Shown here: piece after piece, positions 10,119 to 18,848 of the stretch
Layout: the number at the start of each line of letters is the position of its first letter
Position numbering within the stretch: the stretch's first letter is position 1
Assembly: GCA_049487715.1 (NCBI GenBank)
Contig: CP150569.1
Coordinates: forward strand, 124,001-188,000
Length of the DNA stretch: 64,000 bases
Direction of reading: 5' to 3'
Source of the DNA: Pycnococcus provasolii
Taxonomy: Eukaryota > Chlorophyta > Pseudoscourfieldiophyceae > Pseudoscourfieldiales
Program-made: the position numbers and the translations under genes
The notes under the pieces: model-generated
The model's input: only the letters and a program-made list of their open reading frames with translations
Told to the model about the DNA's origin: nothing
Databases searched by the model: none

Positions 10119-10371
10119 TCAACCTTTTTGCAGCAGCACGTTCCTTATGGCACCGGCTGCGAGGCGTTGATGGGAGTGACTGTCGACTCCTTTCTGCTTC
10201 GCGAGCTTTGCGGCTTCCCGCGCTGACACGCGTCCTTCTTTTATCGCACGTGTCCCTCGTTTGTACGCCTCCTTTCTCGCAGATGTTGGTGTTAACTGAG
10301 ACACACCTTCGAGCAAAGCTCCCGCGCCTGCACTTGCGCCGCCTACACCTGCGCCGCCTCCACCTCAAAAG
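10119..10371 (-). pseudogene. Helix-turn-helix-like coding relic
   Basis: Open frame without ATG: a Gly/Ala-rich start, then a basic helical stretch AIKEGRVSAREAAKLAKQKG that looks like a Psq-type helix-turn-helix, ending in a stop at 10119. It lies head-to-head with the repeat copy at 10391. Such HTH modules are common in transposon and transposon-derived proteins. It may be part of the same mobile family; this is inference. Confidence 0.3.
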
Positions 10372-10390
10372 CAAGGTACGTGCAAGCAAA

Positions 10391-10504
10391 GTCAAGACAA
10401 ACGCGTTTGGGTTGGTTTCGAAGTCGTACCGTAAGCTTGACTTCTCGCACGGGCAAGAAACGACGAACGGCAAGAGGTACATGCAACTCTCAATGCCGCT
10501 TATC
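10391..10504 (+). repeat. Dispersed coding repeat, copy A
   Basis: 114 bp closely similar to the reverse complement of 26836-26949. Both read VKTNAFGLVSKSYRKLDFSH and continue similarly to LSMPLI. Most differences fall at codon third positions, so both copies derive from a protein-coding family. Similarity stops abruptly on both sides. Confidence 0.75.
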
Positions 10505-10866
10505 ACAATCCGTGCCACGCATGCCATTCGTACTCGTCGCTAACCTCAATTCGGTTCGGACAATTCATACCACTATCTTACTACACTACTCGACGGCGGC
10601 GGCGGCGGCGGCGATGCGAAAGTTACATGCATACACAAAAGGGACCGGGAGGTCCCCACACGAAGTAACCATCTGGAACGTGTGCGCCGCCATGTATTGA
10701 CTATTGAATGTTTCTTCGACCGGGATCCCACATGTCCTCCACGACATCACTCAGAAAATGGGTTCCACGAGGGATCCCCATCAATTCGAGACTGGTCCTG
10801 ACGTGTTGGGGAATAGGTGATGAACAAGGAGGACGACTTCGTGGTGTAATGTCTATGTTACTTTGT

Positions 10867-10900
10867 TTACAAATCATCCTCATCCTCATCCTCATCGTCT

Positions 10901-10933
<33 letters not shown>

Positions 10934-11979
10934 TCGTCGTCGTCAGAGTCGTCGCCGATGTCGTCGCCGTTATCAGACTCCTCCTCGTCGTCGTCGTCAA
11001 CTTCAATTCCACCAGCGACGGCACGAAGCAACGCCTCGAGCGCACGTTGCGCGTCGTGCGCCGCACCTACACCTGCCGCGCCAGGAAGCAGTCCTCTTCT
11101 CTGCCTTCGAGCAATCACGGCAGCCTCCTCTTCACGCGTCAGCTCGTCCGGAGCGCTGTCATCGGTGAGCAGGATCTCCACCGCGGCGTTGACGTTGTCG
11201 TCAGCCAATATAAGCGCGCGCCTCGCCTGTCTTGCGGCGAACCCCATCGCCTCCAGATTAGCTATCGCCTCTTCGGGTGGTTCCGGTATCGTCGGCATCG
11301 TCGGTGGTTGCAGCGCCGCGAAGTCGAGTGCCGCATCTGGCTCCGTTCTCAAGGCGTCCGTGCCTGTGTTGGTGTCTACGTCCGTCTCCGCTGAGCTGTC
11401 TGCTGATGCTGATGTTGCGCTGCTATGTGCAGGCAGCCTCCTGGCTCGAGACGTGCAAGCGAATACGACGTCGAGCGACGGCGCCGACGACGGATGTGCG
11501 ACCGCCGGAAGTCCGACGTTTGCGTCTGGCATGATGACAAACAGCTTATCGTTCGGTTTGATGTCCGCCGACGCGACTTTCGACGCCGGGTCGATCGCGC
11601 GTCCTGCGTGCATGATTCGTATCGACGGTCTTAGGTGGCCACACCACCACCTCTCGTCGAGGAGCGGGCTGAGCGAGTCGAAGGACGACGCTGAGGCGGC
11701 GATCTGCGACGAGAAGAACGATCGCAGAAGGTCGATGAATGAACCAGAAGATACCAGAGATTCCGAAACTACAAATGAAGCGGGTGCTGAGAAGGTTCGC
11801 GCACCAAACCCAAACCCATTAAGGGTATCATCATGAGTACTACAATGATTCCTTAAAGCCAAAGCCAAAGAGGAAGAGGAAGAGGAAGAGTCAACTCTAG
11901 GACGAGAGACGACCATGATAAGTGGCACTTCCCTATGAGCAACACCAACACCAGCGGAGGCGGATGAAGTGGGCGGCAT
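10867..11979 (-). CDS. UBL-UBA ubiquitin-pathway protein with acidic tail
   Basis: 370 aa from the ATG at 11979. Residues about 105-150 resemble a ubiquitin-like domain (RIMHAGRAIDPASKV, PNDKLFVIM). Residues about 240-285 form a UBA domain (EEAIANLEAMGFAARQARRA, VNAAVEILL), a ubiquitin-binding three-helix bundle. The C-terminus is an Asp/Glu run of about 40 residues encoded by GAY/GAR repeats (10867-11000). UBL-UBA proteins commonly shuttle ubiquitylated substrates to the proteasome or serve E3 complexes (UBAC1-like), but no specific orthologue is claimed. The Ser-rich N-terminus could be partly untranslated. It is divergent from the ankyrin gene across a telomere-type tract. Confidence 0.8.
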
Positions 11980-12050
11980 GGGCACTGGGAATGAAATGAA
12001 ATGAACGGGTCAGATGATACAAATAAATGACGAACATAAACGCGGGAGCT

Positions 12051-12109
12051 CAAACCTAACCCTAACCCTAACCCGAACCCTAACCCGAACCCTAACCCAA
12101 ACCCTAACT
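12051..12109 (-). repeat. Interstitial telomere-type repeat (CCCTAA on + strand)
   Basis: About nine CCCTAA-type units, several carrying G or A substitutions (cccgaaccctaaccc). This is the only tract in the window whose G-strand is on the minus strand. It lies between divergent gene starts. Confidence 0.9.
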
Positions 12110-12422
12110 CGAGAGGAGGGATCCTGAGGGCTCCTGAGGGCAGTTGTTGAAGAAACAGGCGTGAAACCACCTTGGGGGAGATGAGATGAGATTTCACCTC
12201 TCGAGACCCTTGGTGAAACGAAACCCCCAACTCAACTCAGAACTCAGGATGGCGTTGATATTTCTATTTCCTTCTACCTCGCAGCTAAGGTTAATCTGAG
12301 TGAGTGGGCCCCAGCAAGGGCAAGGCGCCACTCCCTTCTCGTGAAGTGAGTCACCCCATCACCGCCCTCATCACTATTATAATTATTATTCGTCTCGGAC
12401 TCATCGTCACACGTGAGTGAAC

Positions 12423-13656
12423 ATGACTTCTTCAGGAGGAGTGATGATCCAAGTCACTTCTCATGCGTGTCATGGGCATGGGCATGGGACTCCACAGAAG
12501 AGTCTTTGTTTGGCTCGACGACATGTACGAGCTCATGCCGTCACTTGGTGTTCTTGTTCTGCAGTTGCGTCGTTGGTGTGGGTGTGCATGTTCATATTTG
12601 CTTCTTGTGGTTGCTTCATTGTCGGAGTCGACGCAGGGATTGGAAAAGGTCTCGACGAGCAAATCAATCAGCAAGTCCTTCAGATGCAGGCGAAACCGCT
12701 CGCCGAGAAACTCGCGAAGCAAGACGTGTTCGTCGAACAGCTCATTGCCAAGGCGCAGATGGGACTTGGGGAACAGATGGGGGACGGGGAATTACCGACG
12801 AACAGGTTGACAGGCTGGTCCTTGTCTATGCCGTGGCGATGGTTCAACAGCAGCCGAAACAAGCACAAGAGATGTTGGACATGAGCGACGAGGAACTGGC
12901 GAATGAGCTCGGCGAAGGTTTGATGAAAACCTTCGGGCAAATGCCGCAGCAAGTCAAGGAGCAAATGTGGAGCACCCTGCTGCCCAAAAATATGAAACCG
13001 GACGATAAGCTGTTTCTCGCCGCAAGGCTTGGTCACGCCACAGAGGCGATCGCAGCCATCAACAACGGCGCAGACGTTGATAAGCAGCACGAACAGAAAC
13101 GAACGCCGCTCATGGAGGCGACGTTGGGCGGCCACGCGAACATCGTCAAATTCCTGCTGCAGCGCGGTGCAAACGCGTACATATCCGAGAAGGATGGATA
13201 CACTCCCGTGCACGGCGCCGCCTTCCAGGGACGGCGCGAGATCATGCAGCTACTGATGGATCACGGCGTGGATCCGTCTGACGTCAGGAGACACGCCGAC
13301 GGCTTCGATCCCGCGCACAGGATCTGCTGGGCGAAGGGTACTCCAAGCCCAAATCAGGATTTTCCGGGCACGCTCGAGGTGCTCATCAAAGCCGGCTACG
13401 AGGCGGTCAACTTGCTCAGGACGGCGCCGTGCGTGGTGAGGGAAAGGACAGATGCCATTCGCCAGCTCGTGCAAGAGTACACGGACGAGGAAACTTTCGA
13501 GAAGGCTTTCGACCATTTCCAGTACCCTGGCGCGTACCAGGAGGAGCTTGGAGAGAAGAAGGCGAAGAAGGCGAAGAAGGCGAAGAAGGCAAGAAGAAGG
13601 CGAAGAAGGCGGCGGATTCATTTGAGGAAGCTTCGGCGGCGCACGATGAGCTGTAA
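12423..13656 (+). CDS. ER-lumenal ankyrin-repeat protein, reading frame broken twice
   Basis: Three overlapping frames together give one coherent protein. The first frame (ATG 12423) has a hydrophobic signal segment (SLVWVCMFIFASCGCFIVGV) and continues through LDEQINQQVLQMQ to about 12780. The second carries MSDEELANELGEG and ankyrin repeats (KRTPLMEATLGGHANIVKFL, DGYTPVHGAAFQGRREIMQL) to about 13590. The third finishes KKAADSFEEASAAHDEL and stops at 13656. HDEL is an ER-retention tail, and it fits the signal peptide in the other frame. Each junction needs one extra base. The cause may be sequence error, a recent pseudogene or recoding. Signal plus HDEL imply ER lumen, an uncommon place for ankyrin repeats. 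Confidence 0.7.
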
Positions 13657-13772
13657 CATGAATAATGCCTGCCTTTGGTCTTCTATAATAGACTACAGTA
13701 CCACAACTTTTGCTTTTGGATTTCGCAAGAAAATAGAGAACGAATATAGGGTACTGTTACGATGAAAAGAAT

Positions 13773-15314
13773 TTAGCGCTGCAAAAGTCGAGTTGAAACC
13801 TGCGCCATCTTGATGCCAAGGGAAACCAGCCTGCCGTCCTCCACGCGCATCACGGTGTACACCGTAATCAGGCGATCGCGCGTCTCCAGCATCGTCGGGT
13901 ACGAAAACTCGAGTTCCTCCGCCGTTTCTAGCGACCCAGCCTCAATCCATTGCCGTGCGTATGGATCGTGCGACACCGCCAAGCTCAGCGGGGTTCGCGT
14001 ATCCGGGCTACGATTGTACGCCACCACCATGTGGGTGCCTCGACTTGCCGCGCCCATGCGCAGGCGAAGGAGGTGCACCTTGCTATCCGGGTTAGGCAAT
14101 GACGTGCGCTGTGCCTCGCTCCATGTCTTGCCGAGGTCTGAGCTCCAGCTCTGGTACAGCGCGCCTTGCTTGCTGCGGAACAGCTGCAGCAGCTGCTGAC
14201 CTGGCAGCTCCGCGACGGTGTTCTCGATCAGCCAACCTTGCTCATGCATGGTGATGTGGCCATTCACCCGCCATGTGAGTCCTTGGTCGCCGCTCACGAG
14301 CACGCCAGCGGAGCCGTTGACCCATTCATTTGGCGGCAGCTTGTTACGCACCACCGGGCACGTCTTGCCAGGCTCACGCCAGAATGGCAGCACCCACCGG
14401 CCATCGCTGAGCACGGCAGCCTTGTTCGCCACAACCTTGGGTATTCCGAGCCCCTCGTCGCCGTAAGCGTAAAGCATCTGCGGGCTGCTAAAGGTTGCGG
14501 ACGAGTCGTCGGAGGTGGCAAAGAGTACGTCGCCGCCCGGGCTGTGTCGCACGACGGCACGTATGCGGTCAAAGTAGCGACACTTGCGGTTGCTGCGACT
14601 GAAAAAGAGCCATAGCCGGCCACCCTCGACGAGCATGACGGGACTCCACAGCGGCACGCCGTCGCCGCTCATGACGGCGCGCGGCGGCGTCCACGTCGCA
14701 CCGCTGTCGTGGCTCAAGGCGATGTAGATGCTCTGCTCAACGGACCCTTCGTAGCGTTCGGTGGCACCCTGGAACGCGACGGCTATGCTTCCGTTTGGCA
14801 GTCTTTCAATCATGCCCATGTGCGCGTACTGCAGGCTTCGCGTCGCGCCATTCTGAGCCCCACCAGGCGCGGCCTTTCCTTTCTCCTGTTGCGCCTGCCC
14901 TTGTGCTGCGCCTTGGCCCGCCGCGAACTGCTGTTGTGTGGTTCTGAACACCCACTGGTAGTGCACGTTCCCTTTCGCGGGGCTGAATCTCGGCCTTGAC
15001 GTGACGTATATGCGCGCGGGCATTGCAAGTACGAATAGGAGGATGACGAACAAGAGTCGCCGCATCCACCGCGCAGAGTTTTGTTGTTGTTGTGAAGATT
15101 GTAAGGCGGACGACGAGGATGAAGGCCCATCATCATCATCACCACCACCATTGGTACTCCCCAAGTCTTTCTTCGCCGACGCGAGAGACGACCAGGAGTG
15201 CAAGTTCAGGCCTAGAGGAGTGCATGAGAACAATGAGAGAGAACGAAAGGGAGAGGAATAACCGCACACGTACTGTCTTAATAACAAGCGCGCCTTGTGC
15301 AAGAGCATCATCAT
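13773..15314 (-). CDS. Sialidase-like BNR/Asp-box membrane protein
   Basis: 513 aa. The N-terminal region is low in complexity (Ser, Gln, Asp runs) and is followed by a signal-anchor (RRLLFVILLFVLAMPARIYV, about residues 85-105). The rest is a six-bladed-propeller-type sialidase fold with Asp-box motifs SHDSGATW, SGDQGLTW and SSDLGKTW, plus a degenerate SDDSSATF. Family PF13088-like proteins hydrolyse sialic acids or related sugars, or act on other glycans; plant and algal members are mostly uncharacterised. The layout implies a type II Golgi or surface glycosidase. It sits within 7 kb of the GT29 gene. Starts further in (for example the Met just before RRLLFV) are possible. Confidence 0.8.
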   Translation of the reverse strand: MMMLLHKARLLLRQYVCGYSSPFRSLSLFSCTPLGLNLHSWSSLASAKKDLGSTNGGGDDDDGPSSSSSALQSSQQQQNSARWMRRLLFVILLFVLAMPARIYVTSRPRFSPAKGNVHYQWVFRTTQQQFAAGQGAAQGQAQQEKGKAAPGGAQNGATRSLQYAHMGMIERLPNGSIAVAFQGATERYEGSVEQSIYIALSHDSGATWTPPRAVMSGDGVPLWSPVMLVEGGRLWLFFSRSNRKCRYFDRIRAVVRHSPGGDVLFATSDDSSATFSSPQMLYAYGDEGLGIPKVVANKAAVLSDGRWVLPFWREPGKTCPVVRNKLPPNEWVNGSAGVLVSGDQGLTWRVNGHITMHEQGWLIENTVAELPGQQLLQLFRSKQGALYQSWSSDLGKTWSEAQRTSLPNPDSKVHLLRLRMGAASRGTHMVVAYNRSPDTRTPLSLAVSHDPYARQWIEAGSLETAEELEFSYPTMLETRDRLITVYTVMRVEDGRLVSLGIKMAQVSTRLLQR

Positions 15315-15473
15315 GGTATTTATTAAGAGCGCGGATGGCGATCTTCTTAATGGCCGGATGGAACTTGGATTTGGAAGGAGGGTTTCAATTCAAGAGAGAA
15401 TATTCGGGAAGGGCTTATTTTTTTTAAGGCTTCCACCTAGGGGGGGCGGGGGCCTGGCGACAACCCCTAATTA

Positions 15474-15560
15474 AGGGCTAGGTTAGGGTTAGAGGGTTAG
15501 GATTAGGGTTAGGGTTAGAGGGTTAGGGTTAGGGTTAGGGTTAGAGGGTTAGAGGGTTTA
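15474..15560 (+). repeat. Interstitial telomere-type repeat (TTAGGG)
   Basis: About 85 bp of TTAGGG units interspersed with TTAGAGGG variants. It lies between the starts of the sialidase-like and RUS genes. Confidence 0.9.
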
Positions 15561-15679
15561 GACTTTCGAGGAGATCGGGAGATGGCGCTATGGTCAGGGT
15601 GGACCCCATTTCATTCTTCGCTTGTCATATCATTCTTGAAATTTCTTCGAAGCTCCTAGGATTTTTTATTATTATAATC

Positions 15680-17083
15680 ATGGCGCCACGCACGCGCACT
15701 TCCTCCTCCTCCTCCATGAAGCGGGGACGCACGAACCTGAAAGAAGAGTTTGTTGTGCTTGACGATGGACTTGTTGAGCTTCACGACACGTCTAAAGTGC
15801 AGGAGTGGTTTGAAGGTTCTCTACAAGTATGTATGGATAGGAGCGGGATCCATCACGGGCACGCCATGAGTACGAGTTCTCTAAGAAGAACAACAACAAC
15901 TCCAGATAAGTATCTCAGTCTGCTCATCTCGTTTGTTGTGCCATTTCGAATCGTGAGAAGACTCTTTCAAACGGCGTTCATACCGGCAAACGCAGAGGGC
16001 CTGCCGCCTGACTACCTCCACTTTCAAGCGTGGGATACCGCGCAGGCGCTCTGCTCGTACATACGCGGGTGCCTCACCACAGCCGCGCTGCTCAAGGGGG
16101 CGGGAGTCGGCGACTCCACGGCGACGGCTGCCGGGGCGGCACTGCAGTGGGCGGCGAGAGACGCATCCGCACACGTGGGAGGAATCACTTTCGCAATGTG
16201 GGGAGGGTCGCAGCTCGGCGCGGACTCCAAGCAGTGGCGACTCGCGGCTGACTTCATGAACAACCTGGGACTTGCCTTAGAACTGGCGAGTCCACTCCTG
16301 CGAGGGCCGTACACCTTCCTCGCGGTGGCGTGCGCAGGAAGCCTGTGCCGGGCCATTTGCGGCGCGGCTGCAGGCGCGAGCAGAGCGGCGTTCACAGCCC
16401 ACTTCGCCGCATCCGCGTCAAGCAGCTTGGACCCTGCAGATATCGCAGTGAAGGAAGGCACGCAGGAAACGGCGGCGTCGCTGATCGGTCTTGCAGCGGG
16501 GTCGCTGCTCGTGCGATGCATCTCGCATTCCATTCGACTGCAGTGGATCTGCTTCCTCACACTTACCGCTGCTCACATGTGGCTGAACACTCGCGTCGTC
16601 TTGTCGCTACGCCTGCACAACCTTAACCGCGAGCGTGCGACTCTGGCGCTTCGACACTTCCTCGCGGAGGGCGTGGCACCGACACCTGCGGAGCTGTCGA
16701 GCAGGGAGTCTCTCATGCCCATATGGCGTCGACGTTTGCCGCATGTCGAGCTCGGCACCCCTTTGCGTGCGATCGTTCACGATATCAACGGCGAGACGCT
16801 TGGCGATGCGATCGCAAGGTGTGGCCGTGTCGCGGAAAATCACTTGGCTAGGAAGCGTGCCGATGGCCGCGGTGTTGCCGTAGTGATTCGGCGCGGCGCT
16901 GGAGCGCAGGACACGCTAGCCGCCTACACGCATGGCATTCTACTTTCTGACAATGATCTGCGCGAGAGGAACCTCGCTTTCACGCCAGCGTTCTGGGACG
17001 AGTACAGCAATTCTCTCATTGCCGCCGGTTGGAATTTGAACGCCAGCACGCTTGCGCCTGGCGCGTGGCGCGCCGACTGGTAA
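15680..17083 (+). CDS. RUS family (DUF647) protein
   Basis: 467 aa of the Root UVB Sensitive family. Diagnostic stretches include LPPDYLHFQAWDTAQALCSY, QWAARDASAHVGGITFAMWG, WRLAADFMNNLGLALEL, ASRAAFTAHFAAS and KEGTQETAASLIGLAAGS. The family has several membrane-associated helices. Plant members act in plastid or vitamin B6-linked UV-B signalling and auxin transport; the biochemical activity is unknown. The start at 15680 (MAPRTRTSSSSSMKRG) gives a basic Ser/Thr-rich leader that may be a plastid transit peptide. The frame is open further upstream without family signal. It is convergent with CCB4, 82 bp between stops. Confidence 0.9.
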   Translation: MAPRTRTSSSSSMKRGRTNLKEEFVVLDDGLVELHDTSKVQEWFEGSLQVCMDRSGIHHGHAMSTSSLRRTTTTPDKYLSLLISFVVPFRIVRRLFQTAFIPANAEGLPPDYLHFQAWDTAQALCSYIRGCLTTAALLKGAGVGDSTATAAGAALQWAARDASAHVGGITFAMWGGSQLGADSKQWRLAADFMNNLGLALELASPLLRGPYTFLAVACAGSLCRAICGAAAGASRAAFTAHFAASASSSLDPADIAVKEGTQETAASLIGLAAGSLLVRCISHSIRLQWICFLTLTAAHMWLNTRVVLSLRLHNLNRERATLALRHFLAEGVAPTPAELSSRESLMPIWRRRLPHVELGTPLRAIVHDINGETLGDAIARCGRVAENHLARKRADGRGVAVVIRRGAGAQDTLAAYTHGILLSDNDLRERNLAFTPAFWDEYSNSLIAAGWNLNASTLAPGAWRADW

Positions 17084-17165
17084 ATATCATGTAATACAGT
17101 GTGTACTCAAAGTAAACTGTGGATTAAGGTTACATTCCATTTACTAAAAATGAGCGATATTCGTA

Positions 17166-18014
17166 TCAGCTCGTGCTCGCGAGTTTGTCCGCGATGTCTG
17201 CGAGCCACGCCTGGTCGACGCGGCTGAGGCCGCGCACGGCGTCCGTAGTCAGCACGACGGCGTACTTCTCGCTCGGCTGGACGAGCAAGCCGCGCGCTTT
17301 AGGTGGCAATCCAAGCCCTTTCAGCGTCTCCGGCGCGTCGGGGAAGAGAACTGTGTTAGCCCAGTACTGTCCCTTGCTCGTGTCGAGAGCGAGTCGAACG
17401 AGCGAAGGGCACGCGACGGGCGCGTCGAAGTTCGACGCGGCTGCGGTGTCGTACGCGCGTCCCGCGTGAAGGAGTCGGCGCAGTGTTCCGTCTTCGTTCT
17501 CGACGAAGACTGCGCACGCGCAGACGGTTCCGTTGACTCCACGCACAGCCTCCCACAGCCACGTCACCTCTCTTGCGAAGTTGCGCGACAGTTCTTCGGC
17601 GCACCACGGCGCGTCTACTTGAGCTCCGCCCGGTTCCTCCGACTCTGGTATGCGCGTCGACGTGCTTTTCCACGAGAGTCCTGTGAGCGCGAGCGCCGCC
17701 GCCATGGCGAGGCACAGCACGTCCGCGCGGCTTTGCGCGGATGCGGCGTCTGCGACAGGCGCGAGTCCGGATACCGCCCTGTGTGCGACAGTTAGTACTG
17801 CGCCGGTCGCACCCGCGTAGAGCGGCATCGCACGCAGGATAGGCGTCCATGGTGATGAAACAGCAGCAGGTGTGGACGAAGACGAGCTGCCAGAATTCGA
17901 GCCAGAGTTCGGTTCTGACGACTGAAGTGCTCTAGTAGATACACGAGTAAAACGACCATGTTGCCCTCCAACGCACTTTAAGGCACGAGAACGGGAACCA
18001 CAACAATTCTTCAT
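17166..18014 (-). CDS. CCB4: CCB4-like cytochrome b6f assembly factor
   Basis: 282 aa with a basic N-terminal leader, then two hydrophobic segments around AVSGLAPVADAASAQSRADV, the most diagnostic block of the CCB4/CCB2 group. A soluble GAF-like domain (LLVQPSEKYAVVLTTDAVRG) follows, ending in RVDQAWLADIADKLAST. In the green lineage these thylakoid proteins form the CCB pathway, which attaches heme ci covalently to cytochrome b6. This is the clearest sign of a photosynthetic organism. CCB2 is the alternative; the APVADAxSxQSRADxL block favours CCB4. The start is the ATG at 18014. Confidence 0.85.
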   Translation of the reverse strand: MKNCCGSRSRALKCVGGQHGRFTRVSTRALQSSEPNSGSNSGSSSSSTPAAVSSPWTPILRAMPLYAGATGAVLTVAHRAVSGLAPVADAASAQSRADVLCLAMAAALALTGLSWKSTSTRIPESEEPGGAQVDAPWCAEELSRNFAREVTWLWEAVRGVNGTVCACAVFVENEDGTLRRLLHAGRAYDTAAASNFDAPVACPSLVRLALDTSKGQYWANTVLFPDAPETLKGLGLPPKARGLLVQPSEKYAVVLTTDAVRGLSRVDQAWLADIADKLASTS

Positions 18015-18137
18015 CACGTATCTGAAAGGAGATACGTGCGGATAGATTTATCGGGATAGGATAAAGTTTAAAGCCTGGAGGGAGGCTTTGTCCCTGAGCC
18101 ATACAATACAATAGGCTCCCCCCCCTCCCAGGCAGGC

Positions 18138-18180
18138 ATTAGGGTATTAGGGCATTAGGGTTAGGGTTAGCGCTAGGGTT
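18138..18180 (+). repeat. Interstitial telomere-type repeat (TTAGGG)
   Basis: Mixed 8-9-bp units (attagggt, attagggc) and perfect TTAGGG copies. Confidence 0.85.
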
Positions 18181-18286
18181 ACTACTACGCTAGATCCCCT
18201 GGAGGGGGAGGGTCCCCCATTATTTGTCCCCCCTAGGAAGCTAGGTGGTGTCTGGCTTGCCCCCATTTGATTTGTCCCAGGCTAAT

Positions 18287-18333
18287 ATTAGGGCATTAGG
18301 GCATTAGGGCATTAGGGTTAGGGTTAGGGTTAG
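18287..18333 (+). repeat. Interstitial telomere-type repeat (TTAGGG)
   Basis: Repeated attagggc units resolve into perfect TTAGGG copies. It is the second tract of the same intergenic gap, with the same organisation (variant units first, perfect units last). Confidence 0.85.
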
Positions 18334-18848
18334 TTCCGATCGGGTCCCGTCCCCTCTGGATCCACTTGCCCCCTTCTTTGCTTTTTGTTGGGTCCCGCCA
18401 TTTCGCATTTCAGAAAAAGTCAAACTGTTCATTCAAGCCATTTGTCGTTCGCCATTTGGAAACTCGCCGCTTTCCATCCTAAGAGTAGTTAACTAGGGGA
18501 GTAGTAGTGTTATAATATTTATAATACAGTAAGGGTTAGTAAGTAGGGCAAGCCTTATACAAACGCATTCACAGCTGTGTCAGGAGCTTGTTGTTGATTG
18601 TGAAGTGTGCTGTGCCCGTGGGACATCCTGCCCCTGGGTGGTTCTTGTGTGCTCATTGATTCTTAACATTACTGTTGTTGACCAGTCTGTCACTCTTAGT
18701 CTAAGTAGTTACCTTAGGTGGTACATAAGCACTAGTACTACCTTCCTAGGTGGCTCTTACGGTATCACTGTATCTAACCTTAGATACTGTAAGCTTGTTG
18801 GCCTCTTACTTTGTCTTATCTTGGTGGTGACCAGTGAGTGGTTCCTTT

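Larger units (their letters stand above)
9745..10866. other. Intergenic region with coding relics of a dispersed repeat
   Basis: No intact gene is seen. It contains one copy of a dispersed coding repeat (10391-10504), an antisense helix-turn-helix-like frame (10119-10371) and a short (GGC)n tract near 10595. Confidence 0.55.
18015..18848. other. Divergent intergenic region with two telomere-type tracts
   Basis: 834 bp between CCB4 and the coiled-coil gene. It holds two TTAGGG tracts and short G/C runs. A frame at 18605-18865 encodes a hydrophobic 86-aa peptide that I regard as chance. Confidence 0.6.

Noticed and set aside
5795-18333. TTAGGG tracts as a chromosome end
   Set aside because: Ordinary genes continue on both sides of every tract, and both orientations occur.
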